DNA from: Parasponia andersonii
Taxonomy: Eukaryota; Streptophyta; Magnoliopsida; Rosales; Cannabaceae
NCBI GenBank assembly: GCA_002914805.1
Contig: JXTB01000543.1
Coordinates: 72,600 to 136,599 of the forward strand
DNA length: 64,000 bases
Reading direction: 5' to 3'
The notes under the pieces are model-generated. The model searched no databases. It was not told the DNA's origin and was given only the letters and a program-made list of their open reading frames with translations. How positions within the stretch are numbered: the first letter of the stretch is position 1; every line of letters starts with the position of its first letter. The translations under genes and the position numbers were made by a program. Below, piece after piece: positions 35,301-46,285 of the stretch.

Positions 35301-36246
35301 AGAAAGTGGTGAAACTTACAAAAGAGTGATAGCAGTAGGCTTGAGGCCTCTGCAGCATCTTGCATCAAAACTATCTGAAGCTTTGGAATGTTCTATCGAC
35401 AAAAATTCCCAACTATCAAATCAGTTATTGTCGCCAACTGATGTACAACCAGATCCAAATTGCTCTGAACTGCTAAACAACTTCCAGGTACAGTCAACTT
35501 TGGTCAATTACTTTTTTTGGCATGCACTGATGCACAGAGGAACTACTTTTTCTGTATGGTTGAACGGTGAATATTGATACATTGCAAGAAATAAAAACTA
35601 GTTACATTCTGGACTTTTATGATAAAATCTATTTTCCTGCTACATATTCTGAATCTGAAGTGAAAAATCGGTTTCCTTAATTATGAATGAGTGATAGCAG
35701 ACATGACTTCCGACTGACCCCAAATCAATGAATTTATTAGTGCCCAACTGATCTAATATGTGTTACTCTTATGCACAGCTATATACATGGTGTGCCAGAA
35801 TAGTTGCCTCACTGACTGCACGCTCTCATCAGGAGGATAGGTATGGTGTTGCTCAGCTCTCTGGTAGTAATGCTGACGTGACCTCAACACTGATCTCTTG
35901 CCTTCTTGCCGTTGAATCGTTCATGGGGAGGAACATCAACGTGCAATCCCCAAATAACTTGATGGGACCAGGTGGTATAAAGTGGGCAACGTCAAGCATG
36001 CGAAGACCGGACATTGGTACCCGTAAAAAGAGAGGTGGCCTTGTACATTCAAAAGCATATGCCATTGCCGATGTTCTGAGGACCTCAATCTACCACATTG
36101 TGTCAGCTTTCCATGATGAAATGGTGGCTAGTGCGAAAGCAGGTCTTTTAGATAAGGATTGGATCATTACCAGCAAGCCTCCCTTTGGCAGCCGTGAGCT
36201 ACTTCTGCAGAAACTGCGCCTTTTTCTGGATTTTCGAGCTACCTAA
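32372..36246 (+). CDS. NDC1: NDC1-like nuclear pore membrane protein
   Basis: Four exons, 32372-32974, 33769-33993, 35107-35487 and 35779-36246, with GT-AG introns, join to 558 residues. The start is the ATG in strong context ACCATGG (protein MATASPPPP); an in-frame ATG at 32318 would add 18 Lys-rich residues encoded partly by a poly-A run. The N-terminal half has about six hydrophobic spans, for example [57 protein letters not shown] and [16 protein letters not shown]. The C-terminal half is soluble, with [20 protein letters not shown] and [16 protein letters not shown]. This layout and these motifs match plant Ndc1/Nup proteins, transmembrane nucleoporins that anchor the pore ring in the nuclear envelope. 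The conserved segments look intact. Confidence 0.85.
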
Positions 36247-38611
36247 ACATACTCAGCTCCTCTTTTTTCCTTTGCTCCTTAACTTGTATGGATGCCAAAT
36301 ACCGAAAAGACCGTCTTGTTTCTTACCCCTGAGTGTTCAAACGTTTTAACATGAAGGAGAGACTACTTCAATTTTGGTTTAAAAGAAAATGTCAAAAGGT
36401 CTAAATTAGATCATGTAATTGTGCGATTAATGGGCACTCAGCACTGGTTATTTAGGCGGCCACGAAATGTAAGATGGGATTTTTATCTTCGTCCATTCAA
36501 GTCCTTTAGTTGGTGTTTGAACTTTGAAGTACGGTGATAAATTGTGTTTTCTCTTTAGATAGTTGGCAAAGACGAGGTTCCTTCCAATTTCGCTTTGTAG
36601 AAAAGTGTTTAGGGAATTCTGTGGCATGATAAACAAATATACGTTTCTTTTAGCAGTGAACATTTTCGAACAATCAACTGTACGTCTTTGGTTCTGATGA
36701 TCTCGTGTAGTAGAGCTTAATTATCGAGGTCATCATCATATAGATCGAGTTTTATATTATATGAATAGACTCGAGTTATTCTGGGGATATGCATAAATAG
36801 CTGCGATGAATTTTATGTAATTTTCAAACAATTTTAAGATCACTCAAGTAATGCTTTGATTTTATTATTAATTATTATGTTTTTTCTTTGGCTGGCGATT
36901 GTTGGCTGGCTGGCTGGGCATTCCATTGTGAATTGTTGTGCTACTGGAATATTTTTCGTCAATGTTTTATGGATATAAGTTTTCATGACTTCAATTTGTA
37001 CGTCATAAAAATGTTACATTGTACGGAATTTAAGACAATAGTAGCGTCTTAAAAGGACGAAAAATAGAAATATTTAATACGCTAGTTTATTATTGGAGTA
37101 CAACATAACTGATTGACGAACTTTGTTAGTGTTGACGTGTTTTGTTCTTTATGGGTTGGACCCATTGGTATTTGACTGGATCCATAACAAACAATGCAAA
37201 GGTCCTAATGTGGCTCTACTTCAAAGATAGGCCCAATTTTCACTCATCATCACGCATTTTGATGCCACATAGTCCAATAAATATTGAGGAAAAGTTCATT
37301 TGTACTGTTTTCTTAAGAATGTTTTCATAAATACCTATTTTTATTTTTATTTAACAAAACCCGTATTTATACTTTTTTTTTAGAAATATAAATCATTCAA
37401 ATTTTATATATGAAATATATACCATGATTTACATTTAATCAATAAAAATTATACCTAAAAATAAGTATATATTTCAAAGTATATATGTGTATAAATTTAC
37501 ATTGTAAATATATGATATTCATATCTTACACATTAAATGTATACTCAAAATTAGTGTTTTTGAAAGTAAATCACTTGTATTTTATGCATAAAACGTATAC
37601 CGTAAATTACATTTCATGAATAAGAATTATACTTACATGTAAAATTATGGGTAAAAAACTAATATTTTACAAATGAAATATATACCTAAAAAATCCGTAT
37701 TTTTGAAAGAAAAATTAAAATATATATTTTTTCAATTATATTATAAAATTTATACATAAAATGGTCTAATTAGGATTCGAATTCTGTCCCTCTCACACAC
37801 TCACACATAATCTCAATATTCCTAAACCAATTGAAAAATTAAAACATGTTGTTTGAAATATAAAGCACAAAGATAAATACTGTGTGTAAATTTTCCAAAA
37901 TATTGCTATATAGAGTATCGAGCTCTGAGCACATCTTGAGGGTAAAAAGACATTCTAACCCTGCACCCATCCTTCAGGCAGTATAACAATATGTTGGGTG
38001 GTATAACAGTAGTCGTTATTGAATTGTCAAAGAGAATATGTTCGAGTCGTAAACGTAATGAAATGGCTGCAGCCTGCAGGCAACTTCTCGACAGTCAGAT
38101 GCTTTATTTGAACCGTACAAGTTTACCCATATATATATATATATATATAGACTTATCAAATGAATGGTCAATGTGTCAAGGTGTGAATTGATCATTTTAA
38201 AAATATTTTGTTTTGAGTTCAAACTGAGTAATATATAGGTTTTGACTCAAAAGTATCCAATTAGGACTTGGATCCCTATTTGCGATTCACTTCATTTATT
38301 CTAATAAATCTGATATTAGCTGGAATGATAGATGAAATCTCAACTTATTAGTTTTTAATCCCATATATGTTTTTTCTTCTTGTGTTCATAAGGCATGTTT
38401 AATTCTTATAATTAACTAACTTATAAACCAATCCCTTTGTAGTAATTTGCAATTAAAAAATCATCCTCACAATAGTATCCCACTTTCTGTATCGATGATA
38501 TGTAGTTTGAACGTCACCCTTTTGTTCTATATAATAATTTTATATTAAATAGAAAGGACAATTCACGTGTGTGAAAATATAAGTAATAAAATAATTCTTT
38601 AGTTTTTTTTT
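36247..38611. other. Intergenic, AT-rich, no gene seen
   Basis: It contains the NDC1 3' flank. Between 37370 and 37740 two diverged copies of an AAATCA(.)TT..ATTTTAT..AT(A/G)AAA..TATACC unit (about 190-bp spacing) can be traced. A (TA)n run is at 38131-38150. No coding support. Confidence 0.55.
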
Positions 38612-38972
38612 TCGATAGTTAAAGATATAATATTATTTTTATACTTTATATTTTATATTTTGATAATTTATTCAAATTTGTTTAAATTATATTTTGTGTT
38701 TTAGTTATTATCAATATTGATTTTTAAATTTAAAATCGGTAATAAATCTATATATTGACACTAATTTAAGATAATTAATTTACTAAAATATCATTTAAAA
38801 TATTAAAAATAAATCGTATAAAAATTGATTCGAAAATATTAAATATAAAAATCAACGTTGATAATAACTAAAACATAAAATATAAATATTAAATATAAAA
38901 ATCGACATTAGTAACCAAAATGATAAAATATAAACCAAAATACTAAATATAGAAGTGATATTATCCATAATT
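38612..38972. mobile_element. MITE-like hairpin element, about 360 bp
   Basis: The left arm (about 38612-38735: GATATAATATTATTTTTATA...TTTTAGTTATTATCAATATTGATTTTT) is matched by the reverse complement of the right arm (about 38840-38965: GGATAATATCACTTCTATA...TTTTAGTTATTATCAACGTTGATTTTT). The right arm contains an extra internal copy of the AAATATAAAAATCGAC unit. No coding capacity; strongly AT-rich. Confidence 0.6.
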
Positions 38973-39056
38973 AAATAATACTTAGAATTGTACATGCAAA
39001 GAGGTGGACTGAGTAGGAATGTAATTAAATAATACTTAGAATTGTACATGCAAAGA
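38968..39056. repeat. 35-bp exact direct repeat
   Basis: 38968-39002 and 39022-39056 are identical (start TAATTAAATAATACTTAGAA), separated by 19 bp, at the right border of the MITE-like hairpin. Confidence 0.85.
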
Positions 39057-40308
39057 CGAATAGGAGTCGGGTAGTAATTTCGAAGTTTGATTAATTATTT
39101 GATTCCATGGTACACGTTTGGAATGAGACATAGCCAAAAGTTGTTATACGTGTTGAAAGTCAAACAGTTTAATTGACAACTTCCTAGAATTCAGGGTTCT
39201 TTTTTTTTTTTTAAAATAAAAATACTCTTATATTTTCGAAAATGACTAAGATTACATTAAAACCCTTTTTCTCAGGATTAGTATTACCAAATTCCATCGC
39301 AGGATAAATAAAACTCAGATAACAAAATCCAGCCACAAAATTTTTTATTACTAACCTCTTAGGTTATTCCATTTGTTACTTTTAAGAATGATATCAATAA
39401 CATCTTGTAATGCTTGCATGTAATTTAAACCCGAACAAAGAAAATACATGCACGTATCGTGTATCTATGTGCAGGTCCAAACTCTAAACTCCAAAGTCCA
39501 AACTCTCAAGCGAAATTATTAAAAAAAAAAAAAAAAAATTATTGAAACAGTTGACTAATTATATATATGGGATAATCTACTAAAGAAGCGTAATTTCAAA
39601 TACATAACAATCTTAGAACATGAATGTAATAATAACAAAAGAAAAATTGAGCGAGCAAGAAATATAATGAAACAAAAAAAAATCTTATGTGTCCCCAGCC
39701 ACAAAAAAAAAAAAATCTTATGTATAACATTTTATGCACACTGTAATAATGATAAGCAATGATCTATCCATTTAGAAAATACCGTTTATATTTATGAAAA
39801 GATGACATGTTTTCTTTTAATCAAGAGTTTCTTGTACTAATTTGATTTGTGTTGATCAAAACAACCATATTTAATTTCCAAAAAACTTGAAAAATAATAA
39901 CAACCGTGAAAAAAACACATGTTAATATTTATCATTTACCCATATATAACTTCATCTCTTATTCCATAAAAAGTCTAAATATTAATTATGTAAATGATAG
40001 TAAAATTTTCCTCTCTATATGTTTCCCACAATCAATTTGAGAAAATTTATCAGTTTCTTTTCTCGTTTCAAGTGGAAAACTCGGGTGTACAAACTACAAA
40101 GGATGAAAAAGTCATTTACTAAAATAAACAATAACAATAACAAGAAAATAAGTGGATACATAAAATAGTGAGTCATACATTATAATATGATCAATGAAGT
40201 AATAACTCAAAACTTTATTATAATAATACGATCAAGTACCATATCAACCCCGCGTGTCGCGTGACACATTATTTAACGTTCTATTGTTGACCGCGCTCTC
40301 TCTATGAC
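39057..40308. other. Intergenic upstream of the phospholipase gene
   Basis: AT-rich with poly-A runs (39519-39538) and no coding support. Close to the promoter there is a TTGACC W-box core at 40287-40292. Confidence 0.6.
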
Positions 40309-40317
40309 TATATATAT
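40309..40317 (+). promoter_or_regulatory. TATA box of the phospholipase A1 gene
   Basis: TATATATAT (in GACTATATATATGCC) sits 136 bp before the proposed ATG. A W-box core TTGACC lies about 20 bp upstream. Confidence 0.6.
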
Positions 40318-40452
40318 GCCCTTCTTCTTTGATCTTCTTCCCCCCCAAAACGTCTTCAAATATTTCGCCCACAAAATTCCCAAAGCTGAATTTCTCTCTC
40401 GGGCATTTCATCAGCAACCTGGTCGGCAATCTTCGTGATCATAATCGAATCC

Positions 40453-42036
40453 ATGGCTCAATCCACCATGATCTTCAACCATATTCCGGCGCAAAACGAC
40501 GTCGTCTGCCTCAGCCACCGCCAGAGCCGCCGTTTCTCCGTCCGCGGGGCCCACCAAGAAGCCGTATGTGTCGATCATCCGTCCACGAAGAACCCCGCGG
40601 CTCGGCTCGCTGAATCTCTCTCGAACCTCCTCCACCTCCAAATTGAGACTCCGGCCAGAGCCACCGTCGCCGGTGGAAACCTCGGTCGATTCTCCAACTG
40701 GGATTCTTTCCCCGAAGAGAAACACTCGACTCCGACGACTTCACCGAAAGAGGTCATCGCTGAAATATGGCGGGAAATCCATGGATTCGAAGGTTGGGAG
40801 GGTGTTCTAGACCCGCTTCACCCTTGGTTACGGCGTGAAATCGTCAAGTACGGTGAGTTCGCTCAGGCGACTTACGACGCCTTCGATTTCGATTCGTTTT
40901 CGGAGTATTGTGGGAGCTGTAGGTATAATGCACACAACCTGTTCGACAAATTGGGTCTGACAAAAAACGGATATAATGTGACTAAGTACATCTACGCCAT
41001 GTCGTCCCACATCAATGTCCCGAGTTGGCTCCAGCGATCCCATTTAGTTGATGACACGTGGAGCAAAGACTCCAATTGGATGGGATACGTTGCCGTCAGC
41101 GACGACCAGGAGTCGCGGAGAATCGGCCGGAGAGATATTGTTGTGGCGTGGCGAGGGACGGTGGCGCCGTCGGAGTGGTACGAGGATTTTCAGCGAAAAT
41201 TGGAGCCAATTGGGAATGATGACGCCAAAGTGGAACATGGGTTTTTGAGCATTTACAAGTCTAAGAGTGAATCCACTAGGTACAACAAGTTTAGCGCTTC
41301 GGAGCAAGCAATGAAAGAAGTGACAAAGCTTGTTCAAATGTATAGACTAAAGGGTGAAGAAGTTAGTCTCACTATAACCGGCCATAGCCTCGGTGGGGCT
41401 CTAGCTATTTTAAACGCTTACGAGGCTGCAGCGACTCTTCCGGGCCAGGTTCCAGTCAGTGTAATCTCGTTTGGAGCGCCAAGAGTTGGGAACATTGCTT
41501 TCAGAGATGAGCTTGATCAAATGGGCGTTAAAACGCTGCGAGTTGTGATCAAACAAGACATGGTTCCTCGGATGCCGGGGCTTGTTCTGAACGAGAGTTT
41601 GGAGAAGTTTGATGACATTACTGGGACACTGGAATGGGTTTATGCTCATGTTGGAGCTGAGCTAAAGCTCGATGTCAAGTCCTCTCCTTATTTGAAACGT
41701 GGACTAAATTTGCCTGGTTTTCATAGCTTGGAGACTTACTTGCATCTTGTGGATGGTTTTTTGAGTCAAACGACACTGTTTAGGGACAATGCTAGGAGGG
41801 ATATTGCGTTGGTGAACAAGGCATGTGATATGTTGGTAGATGAGCTTAGAATCCCACAATGTTGGTACCAATTGGCCAATAAAGGACTTGTTTGTAATGA
41901 CCATGGTAGATGGGTTAAGCCCAAAAGAGAGGCTGATGACATTCCTTCACCTATTGGAGAAGCTCATCAAGCTCATGTCCTTGATGTTGCTTTGCAACCG
42001 GACAAAGTGCTACTTCAATCTTTATTTAGTGTTTGA
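40453..42036 (+). CDS. Phospholipase A1-I gamma type lipase, plastid-targeted, intronless
   Basis: A single exon of 527 codons from the ATG at 40453 (MAQSTMIFNH...); an in-frame ATG at 40435 would add MIIIES. The first roughly 70 residues are Ser/Arg-rich, poor in structure and typical of a chloroplast transit peptide. The class 3 lipase domain follows: EIWREIHGFEGWEGVLDPL (PLA1-I signature), KYGEFAQATYDAFD, YVAVSDD, RRDIVVAWRGTVAPSEW, then the nucleophile elbow GHSLGG with Ser312. Asp369 (IKQDMVPRMPG) and His424 or His431 (FHSLETYLH) complete the triad. Family knowledge: PLA1-I gamma enzymes (Arabidopsis At1g06800, At2g30550, At1g51440 group) remove sn-1 acyl chains from phospho- and galactolipids in plastids and may feed oxylipin synthesis. 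No lesion is seen. Which gamma paralogue it is was not resolved. Confidence 0.93.
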   Translation: MAQSTMIFNHIPAQNDVVCLSHRQSRRFSVRGAHQEAVCVDHPSTKNPAARLAESLSNLLHLQIETPARATVAGGNLGRFSNWDSFPEEKHSTPTTSPKEVIAEIWREIHGFEGWEGVLDPLHPWLRREIVKYGEFAQATYDAFDFDSFSEYCGSCRYNAHNLFDKLGLTKNGYNVTKYIYAMSSHINVPSWLQRSHLVDDTWSKDSNWMGYVAVSDDQESRRIGRRDIVVAWRGTVAPSEWYEDFQRKLEPIGNDDAKVEHGFLSIYKSKSESTRYNKFSASEQAMKEVTKLVQMYRLKGEEVSLTITGHSLGGALAILNAYEAAATLPGQVPVSVISFGAPRVGNIAFRDELDQMGVKTLRVVIKQDMVPRMPGLVLNESLEKFDDITGTLEWVYAHVGAELKLDVKSSPYLKRGLNLPGFHSLETYLHLVDGFLSQTTLFRDNARRDIALVNKACDMLVDELRIPQCWYQLANKGLVCNDHGRWVKPKREADDIPSPIGEAHQAHVLDVALQPDKVLLQSLFSV

Positions 42037-42042
42037 AATAAA
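42037..42042 (+). terminator. Possible polyadenylation signal directly after the phospholipase stop
   Basis: AATAAA begins with the base after the TGA (42034-42036). In plants the near-upstream element sits 10-40 nt before cleavage, so use would give a very short 3' UTR. It may not be the signal used. Confidence 0.3.
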
Positions 42043-42547
42043 AATACATATACACCAATTTTGAGAGTACAAACTTAGATATATGGCCGTGGCAAGTATT
42101 TTAGAAAAAAGTCTAATCTTTCTTGTCTAACAAATTTTTTACGTGTATGTTATTTAACATAGTTGGTATATTAACTGATTTGTCGATACCTGATAAATCG
42201 TACAATTTATTTAAAGATGAAAATAAAAATGGACATTTGTTTTAGTGAGTTGAAAAACGGGCAGTCTCCTAAAGGTCTCTTCTAATAAGTACTAAGTACT
42301 AGATACAGAAATTGAGTATGTCTATGTCGAAGTCGAACTGCTTATCTTCGTTAATGGTACAAATTATATAAGAAGCCAAACAATTATACGAATCTCCCCT
42401 GTTTTTATATGAAATGTTCCATTTATCGCTTTAGTTTTTGGAAAGAACAAAAGTATTTCGTGGGATTAGCAAATCACACATATTTCACCCCCTCAGTTTA
42501 GTTTGGTTGATATTATTACGCAGAAAGACAAAATTATCGCTATTTTA

Positions 42548-43034
42548 TGATAGGGAATAACCTCCCCAATAGACACACAATAGTGAAAGCGATAAAAATA
42601 AATATGAAAAATAATGTTGAAATAAATAAATAAGACACACACAAAATTTGTTTACGTCTACAGAGCTGCTGTAGATCTTTACTATAAGGAAAAAAAAAAT
42701 CTTTACAAGTGTTTACAAACACTCTCAACACTCCTTATACCCAGACCCCAAATATACTCTTGACTCTCAAGAATAAAATCTCTCTATTTTATTCTCACTA
42801 TGCTTAGTATTTCTCACTTCTCTGGAATGAGTAGAATGAAGGAATAAGGCCACTATTTATAGGCTTGGATCACTAACTCCCTCACTAACCATTTACATAT
42901 TATTTCCATATAATATACATGACCAATACACGGTTTCCTTTACCGTGTTTTTTTTTTCTTCTTTTACACGGTGCAAAATCGTGTTTCATGTACACAGTTA
43001 ATACACGGAAAGAAACAAATGCCACTGCTTGACA
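42548..43034 (-). repeat. 3' LTR of a Ty1/copia element
   Basis: On the - strand the pol remnant is followed by the polypurine tract AAGTGGGAGAT (43045-43035) and then TGTCAAGCAGTGG, the usual copia PPT/LTR junction. The LTR has a TATAAATAGTGG promoter-like box and ends around CCCTATCA (42548). Length is about 487 bp; the outer border is inferred from the TG...CA rule because no second LTR is present. Confidence 0.7.
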
Positions 43035-43105
43035 ATCTCCCACTTGAAGACTAATTTCAATTATGTCTTCACACTCGATCAGTGCAATAGCTTATCTTCT
43101 CTTCT

Positions 43106-44695
43106 TCATGCTTGCAAGCCAAGTTTGTCAATGCTCACCGTTTTAGTTAATACATCCACTGAGTTCTTGCTTTTTGGAATCTTCTCTGGCACCAAGACTC
43201 CATCTTCTAAAGCTGAGCGTATGAAGTGATACCGAACCTATATATGCTTTGTCCGAGCATGATACACAGGGTTCTTCGCGAGATGAATAGTACTTTGACT
43301 ATCACAATGCAAAGTGTTTTTCCCATAATTCTAACCTAATTCCTCCAATAAGCTCTGTAACTAGATCAACTCCTTACTTGCTTTTGTCACAACAACATAC
43401 TCTGCTTCATTAGTGGATAGAGTGACAATCTTTTGTAGCTTCGAGACTCAGCTGACTGCCGTACCACCTAATGTAAATATATATCCAGTGGTACTCTTCT
43501 TGCCATCTATATCACCAGCCATGTCAGCATCAACATAGCCCTGCAGACCCAAATCTAACTTTCTAATGGCCATGTTACTGGTGCCTCTAAAATACCTAAG
43601 AATCCACTTCACCGCTTTCCAGTGTTGTTTTCTTGGATTGCTCATATATCGGCTCACAACTCCCACTGCAAGTGTTATATCTAGTCTAGTACATACCTTG
43701 ACATACATAAGGCTGCCAATAACAGAAAAATATGGTACCTTGGCCATGTGAACTTGCTCTTGCTCTATTAAAGGTGACTGTTCCTTGGTTTGTTTGAAGT
43801 GACTAGCTAAGGAAGTACTTACAAGCTTTGCACCATTCATGTTGAATATGCTAAGCACCTTCTTCATATACTCCTCCTGAGATAGCTTTAAACTCCCATT
43901 CATCCTATCTCTAGAAATCCGCATCCCAAGGATTTGCTTTGTAGCACCCAAATTCTTTATAGAAAACTCTATTGACAATTCTCTCTTGAGCTTATCAATT
44001 TCCTCCATATTAGCTCCAGCAATCAACATATCATCTACATATAAAAGTAGAATAATATAGGAATTGTCAAACCTCTTCACGTAATAACAGTGATTTGCCT
44101 GGTACCGTAAGTAACTATTGTTACTCATAAACGCATCGAACTTCTTGTACCACTGTCTTGGAGTCTGTTTCAGGCCATATAAGCTCTTTTGAAGTTTGCA
44201 TACCATTCTCTCATTCCCTTGTACTTCAAAACCTTGTAGCTGCTTCATGTAAATTTCTTCCTCCAGGTCACCGTGAAAAAATGCCGTCTTGACGTATAAT
44301 TGCTCTAGATGCAAGTCTTCTTTAGCCACCGATCCAAGTACTGTTCTGATAGTGGTCAATTTGACCACTGGAGAGAAAATCTCGGTATAATCGATGCATT
44401 CCTTCTGTTGAAAGCCATTGACAACAAGTCTTGCCTTGTACCGTTTACTACCATCATGTTCTTCTTTTATTCGGTAGACTCACTTGTTGTGTAATACCTT
44501 CTTTCCTTTTAGTACTTCTGCTAACTCCCATGTCTGATTGGACGCTAGTGAGTTCATCTCATCTATCATGACTAATTCCCAATGGATTGACTCATCATAC
44601 TGCACTGCTTCTTCATAAGTCTCTGGCTCGCCTTTATCAGTTAAAAGAATATAATGCAGTGTTGGGGAATATTTCTGAGGAGGTAGAAGCACCAA
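43106..44695 (-). pseudogene. Ty1/copia pol remnant (reverse transcriptase and RNase H), 5'-truncated
   Basis: The reading frame gives copia RT: HWELVMIDEMNSL and QTWEL at the start, LEEEIYMKQ, LYGLKQTPRQWYKKFD, the catalytic YVDD (in LLLYVDDMLIAG), GSLMY, then RNase H (GYVDADMAGD, TLSTNEAEY, HCDSQSTIHLAKNP, ARTKHI, VRYHFIR). Stops interrupt it at 44480-44482 (KWVYR site), 43448-43450 (SWVSK site), 43361-43363 (LIWLQ site) and two further places. No gag, protease or integrase is present and no 5' LTR was found. It is a dead, truncated element. Confidence 0.92.
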
Positions 44696-45378
44696 CAGAT
44701 ACTATTTTGGTCTCACCAAATTAAACGGAGAGAATGAAATTTTTACACTTTTGTTACATGAAACTCGGGATAAAAATTATGCATCTTACCTAAAAATGAA
44801 GTGGTATCGTTATAAATTTACCCTTAAATTATATTGGCACTGGTGGTGAATAAGTAGTATTTATTCGGTATTGTACCGTGAATAATATAAGAAATCCCCA
44901 GCTCTATATGGATTTTAATCACTATTGACGTGGGAGCATGATAATAAATTGTCATCATTCATAAAGTGCACCAACCGTTTGTCAGGTAAATAAATTTTAT
45001 TGACATAATTTGTTCAACTGGATAAGTTCTGATACTATATGTGTCAGGAAGTGCTGTTGTCTTCACACAAACCACCATTTGTACGAGGGTCGTTCATTTA
45101 TGCGGATAACCTATTAGGTCTTATAATAATGCTTATACAAATAGGAACGATGATCACATGTCTAATACTTATACGTACAACTAGAGGAAAAAAAAAATGT
45201 ACAAAATTGACACTTTAAAATCTTAAAAAATAGGTCAGCGCCGTTTTATTTATTTATTATTACTCCTTTTTAAAGGGAGTGCCAGCATTTTTGTGGCTGG
45301 ACACGTGTTGAGACAGGATCATGTGATATGATATGATGTTTTATTCTATAGATGATGGCAATAGTATTTTTATGCATA
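44696..45378. other. Intergenic between copia remnant and SINE
   Basis: No coding or repeat structure recognised. Confidence 0.6.
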
Positions 45379-45456
45379 GCCTACGTAGAAGAAATTAAGT
45401 CAGAGAAAATGATTTAAGCCTACGTAGAAGAAATTGAGCCAGAGAAAATGATTTAA
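45379..45456. repeat. 39-bp tandem duplication
   Basis: Units 45379-45417 and 45418-45456 (GCCTACGTAGAAGAAATT...) differ at two positions. Confidence 0.85.
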
Positions 45457-45694
45457 CTTGCTGGTTCTCGTTGATTGTACGAGTATTTATACAAATTAGG
45501 AGAGACGATAATTCTCTAAAATATCAGATAATTCAGTTACTCAAAATATATAATACAAAATAAATAAATATAAACAATTAGATAAATACATAAATAAGTA
45601 ATATTCTATAAAAGGTAATTAGATAGTTTATAATAATAAATAATTATTATTAGGAATTAGTTTAAAATAATAAATAATAATTATTAGAAATTAT

Positions 45695-45815
45695 CTCTAA
45701 TAGCCTAGTGGTTACTACACTTCTTTCATATTTTGAGGATCCTTAGTTTGAATTCTCACTCTCCCAAATAAAAAATAATAATAATAATAAAAAATAATAA
45801 TAATAATGATTATAT
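45695..45815 (+). mobile_element. tRNA-derived SINE candidate
   Basis: TAGCCTAGTGG (45701-45711) fits the pol III A-box consensus TRGCNNAGYNGG exactly. About 33 bp later AGTTTGAATTCTC (near 45745) resembles the B box GGTTCGANTCC. The sequence then runs into an A/TAA-rich tail (to about 45810). Target duplications are not clear in this AT-rich setting. Confidence 0.55.
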
Positions 45816-46082
45816 AAGGTAACAATACTAGGTCCAAATATTTTCCACTTCCTTAAAGTAAATTTTATCCGCACAAATTCTAGGCTCCCTCCCACTTGAA
45901 AACTTAGATTATTAGGTTTCTCTTTTCTTTCTCTAATCTGTAATTTTTATATGATTGTTTTCGCTCGCGGCAAGTTGCAGAGCAACAAATGGAACAATGT
46001 GGAGCATACTCCATTGATTGTTCTTCTTCATGTTTTGTATATTTCATTTACCCAGTAAATCAATAATGCACTTGATAAAAAC

Positions 46083-46253
46083 TGTAAAAACCCTGATTTT
46101 TATACGGACATAATAATAATTTTTACCAAAAAAAATTAAATAAATAAAATAAAATATTTTATAGAAATAGTGAGACCCACTTTTGATATTTAAATACACC
46201 ATCTTTTCTTAATTTTCTCTCATGCTCGATGACTTTCCCTATATATATATATC

Positions 46254-46285
<32 letters not shown>

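Noticed and set aside
37985-38060. GTTCGAGTCGT as a pol III B box
   Set aside because: No acceptable A box at the right distance and no clear SINE tail.
40411-41904. Several open frames antisense or out of frame to the phospholipase A1 gene
   Set aside because: They are by-products of the GC-richer coding sequence; none shows a domain, while the + strand frame is a complete known lipase.
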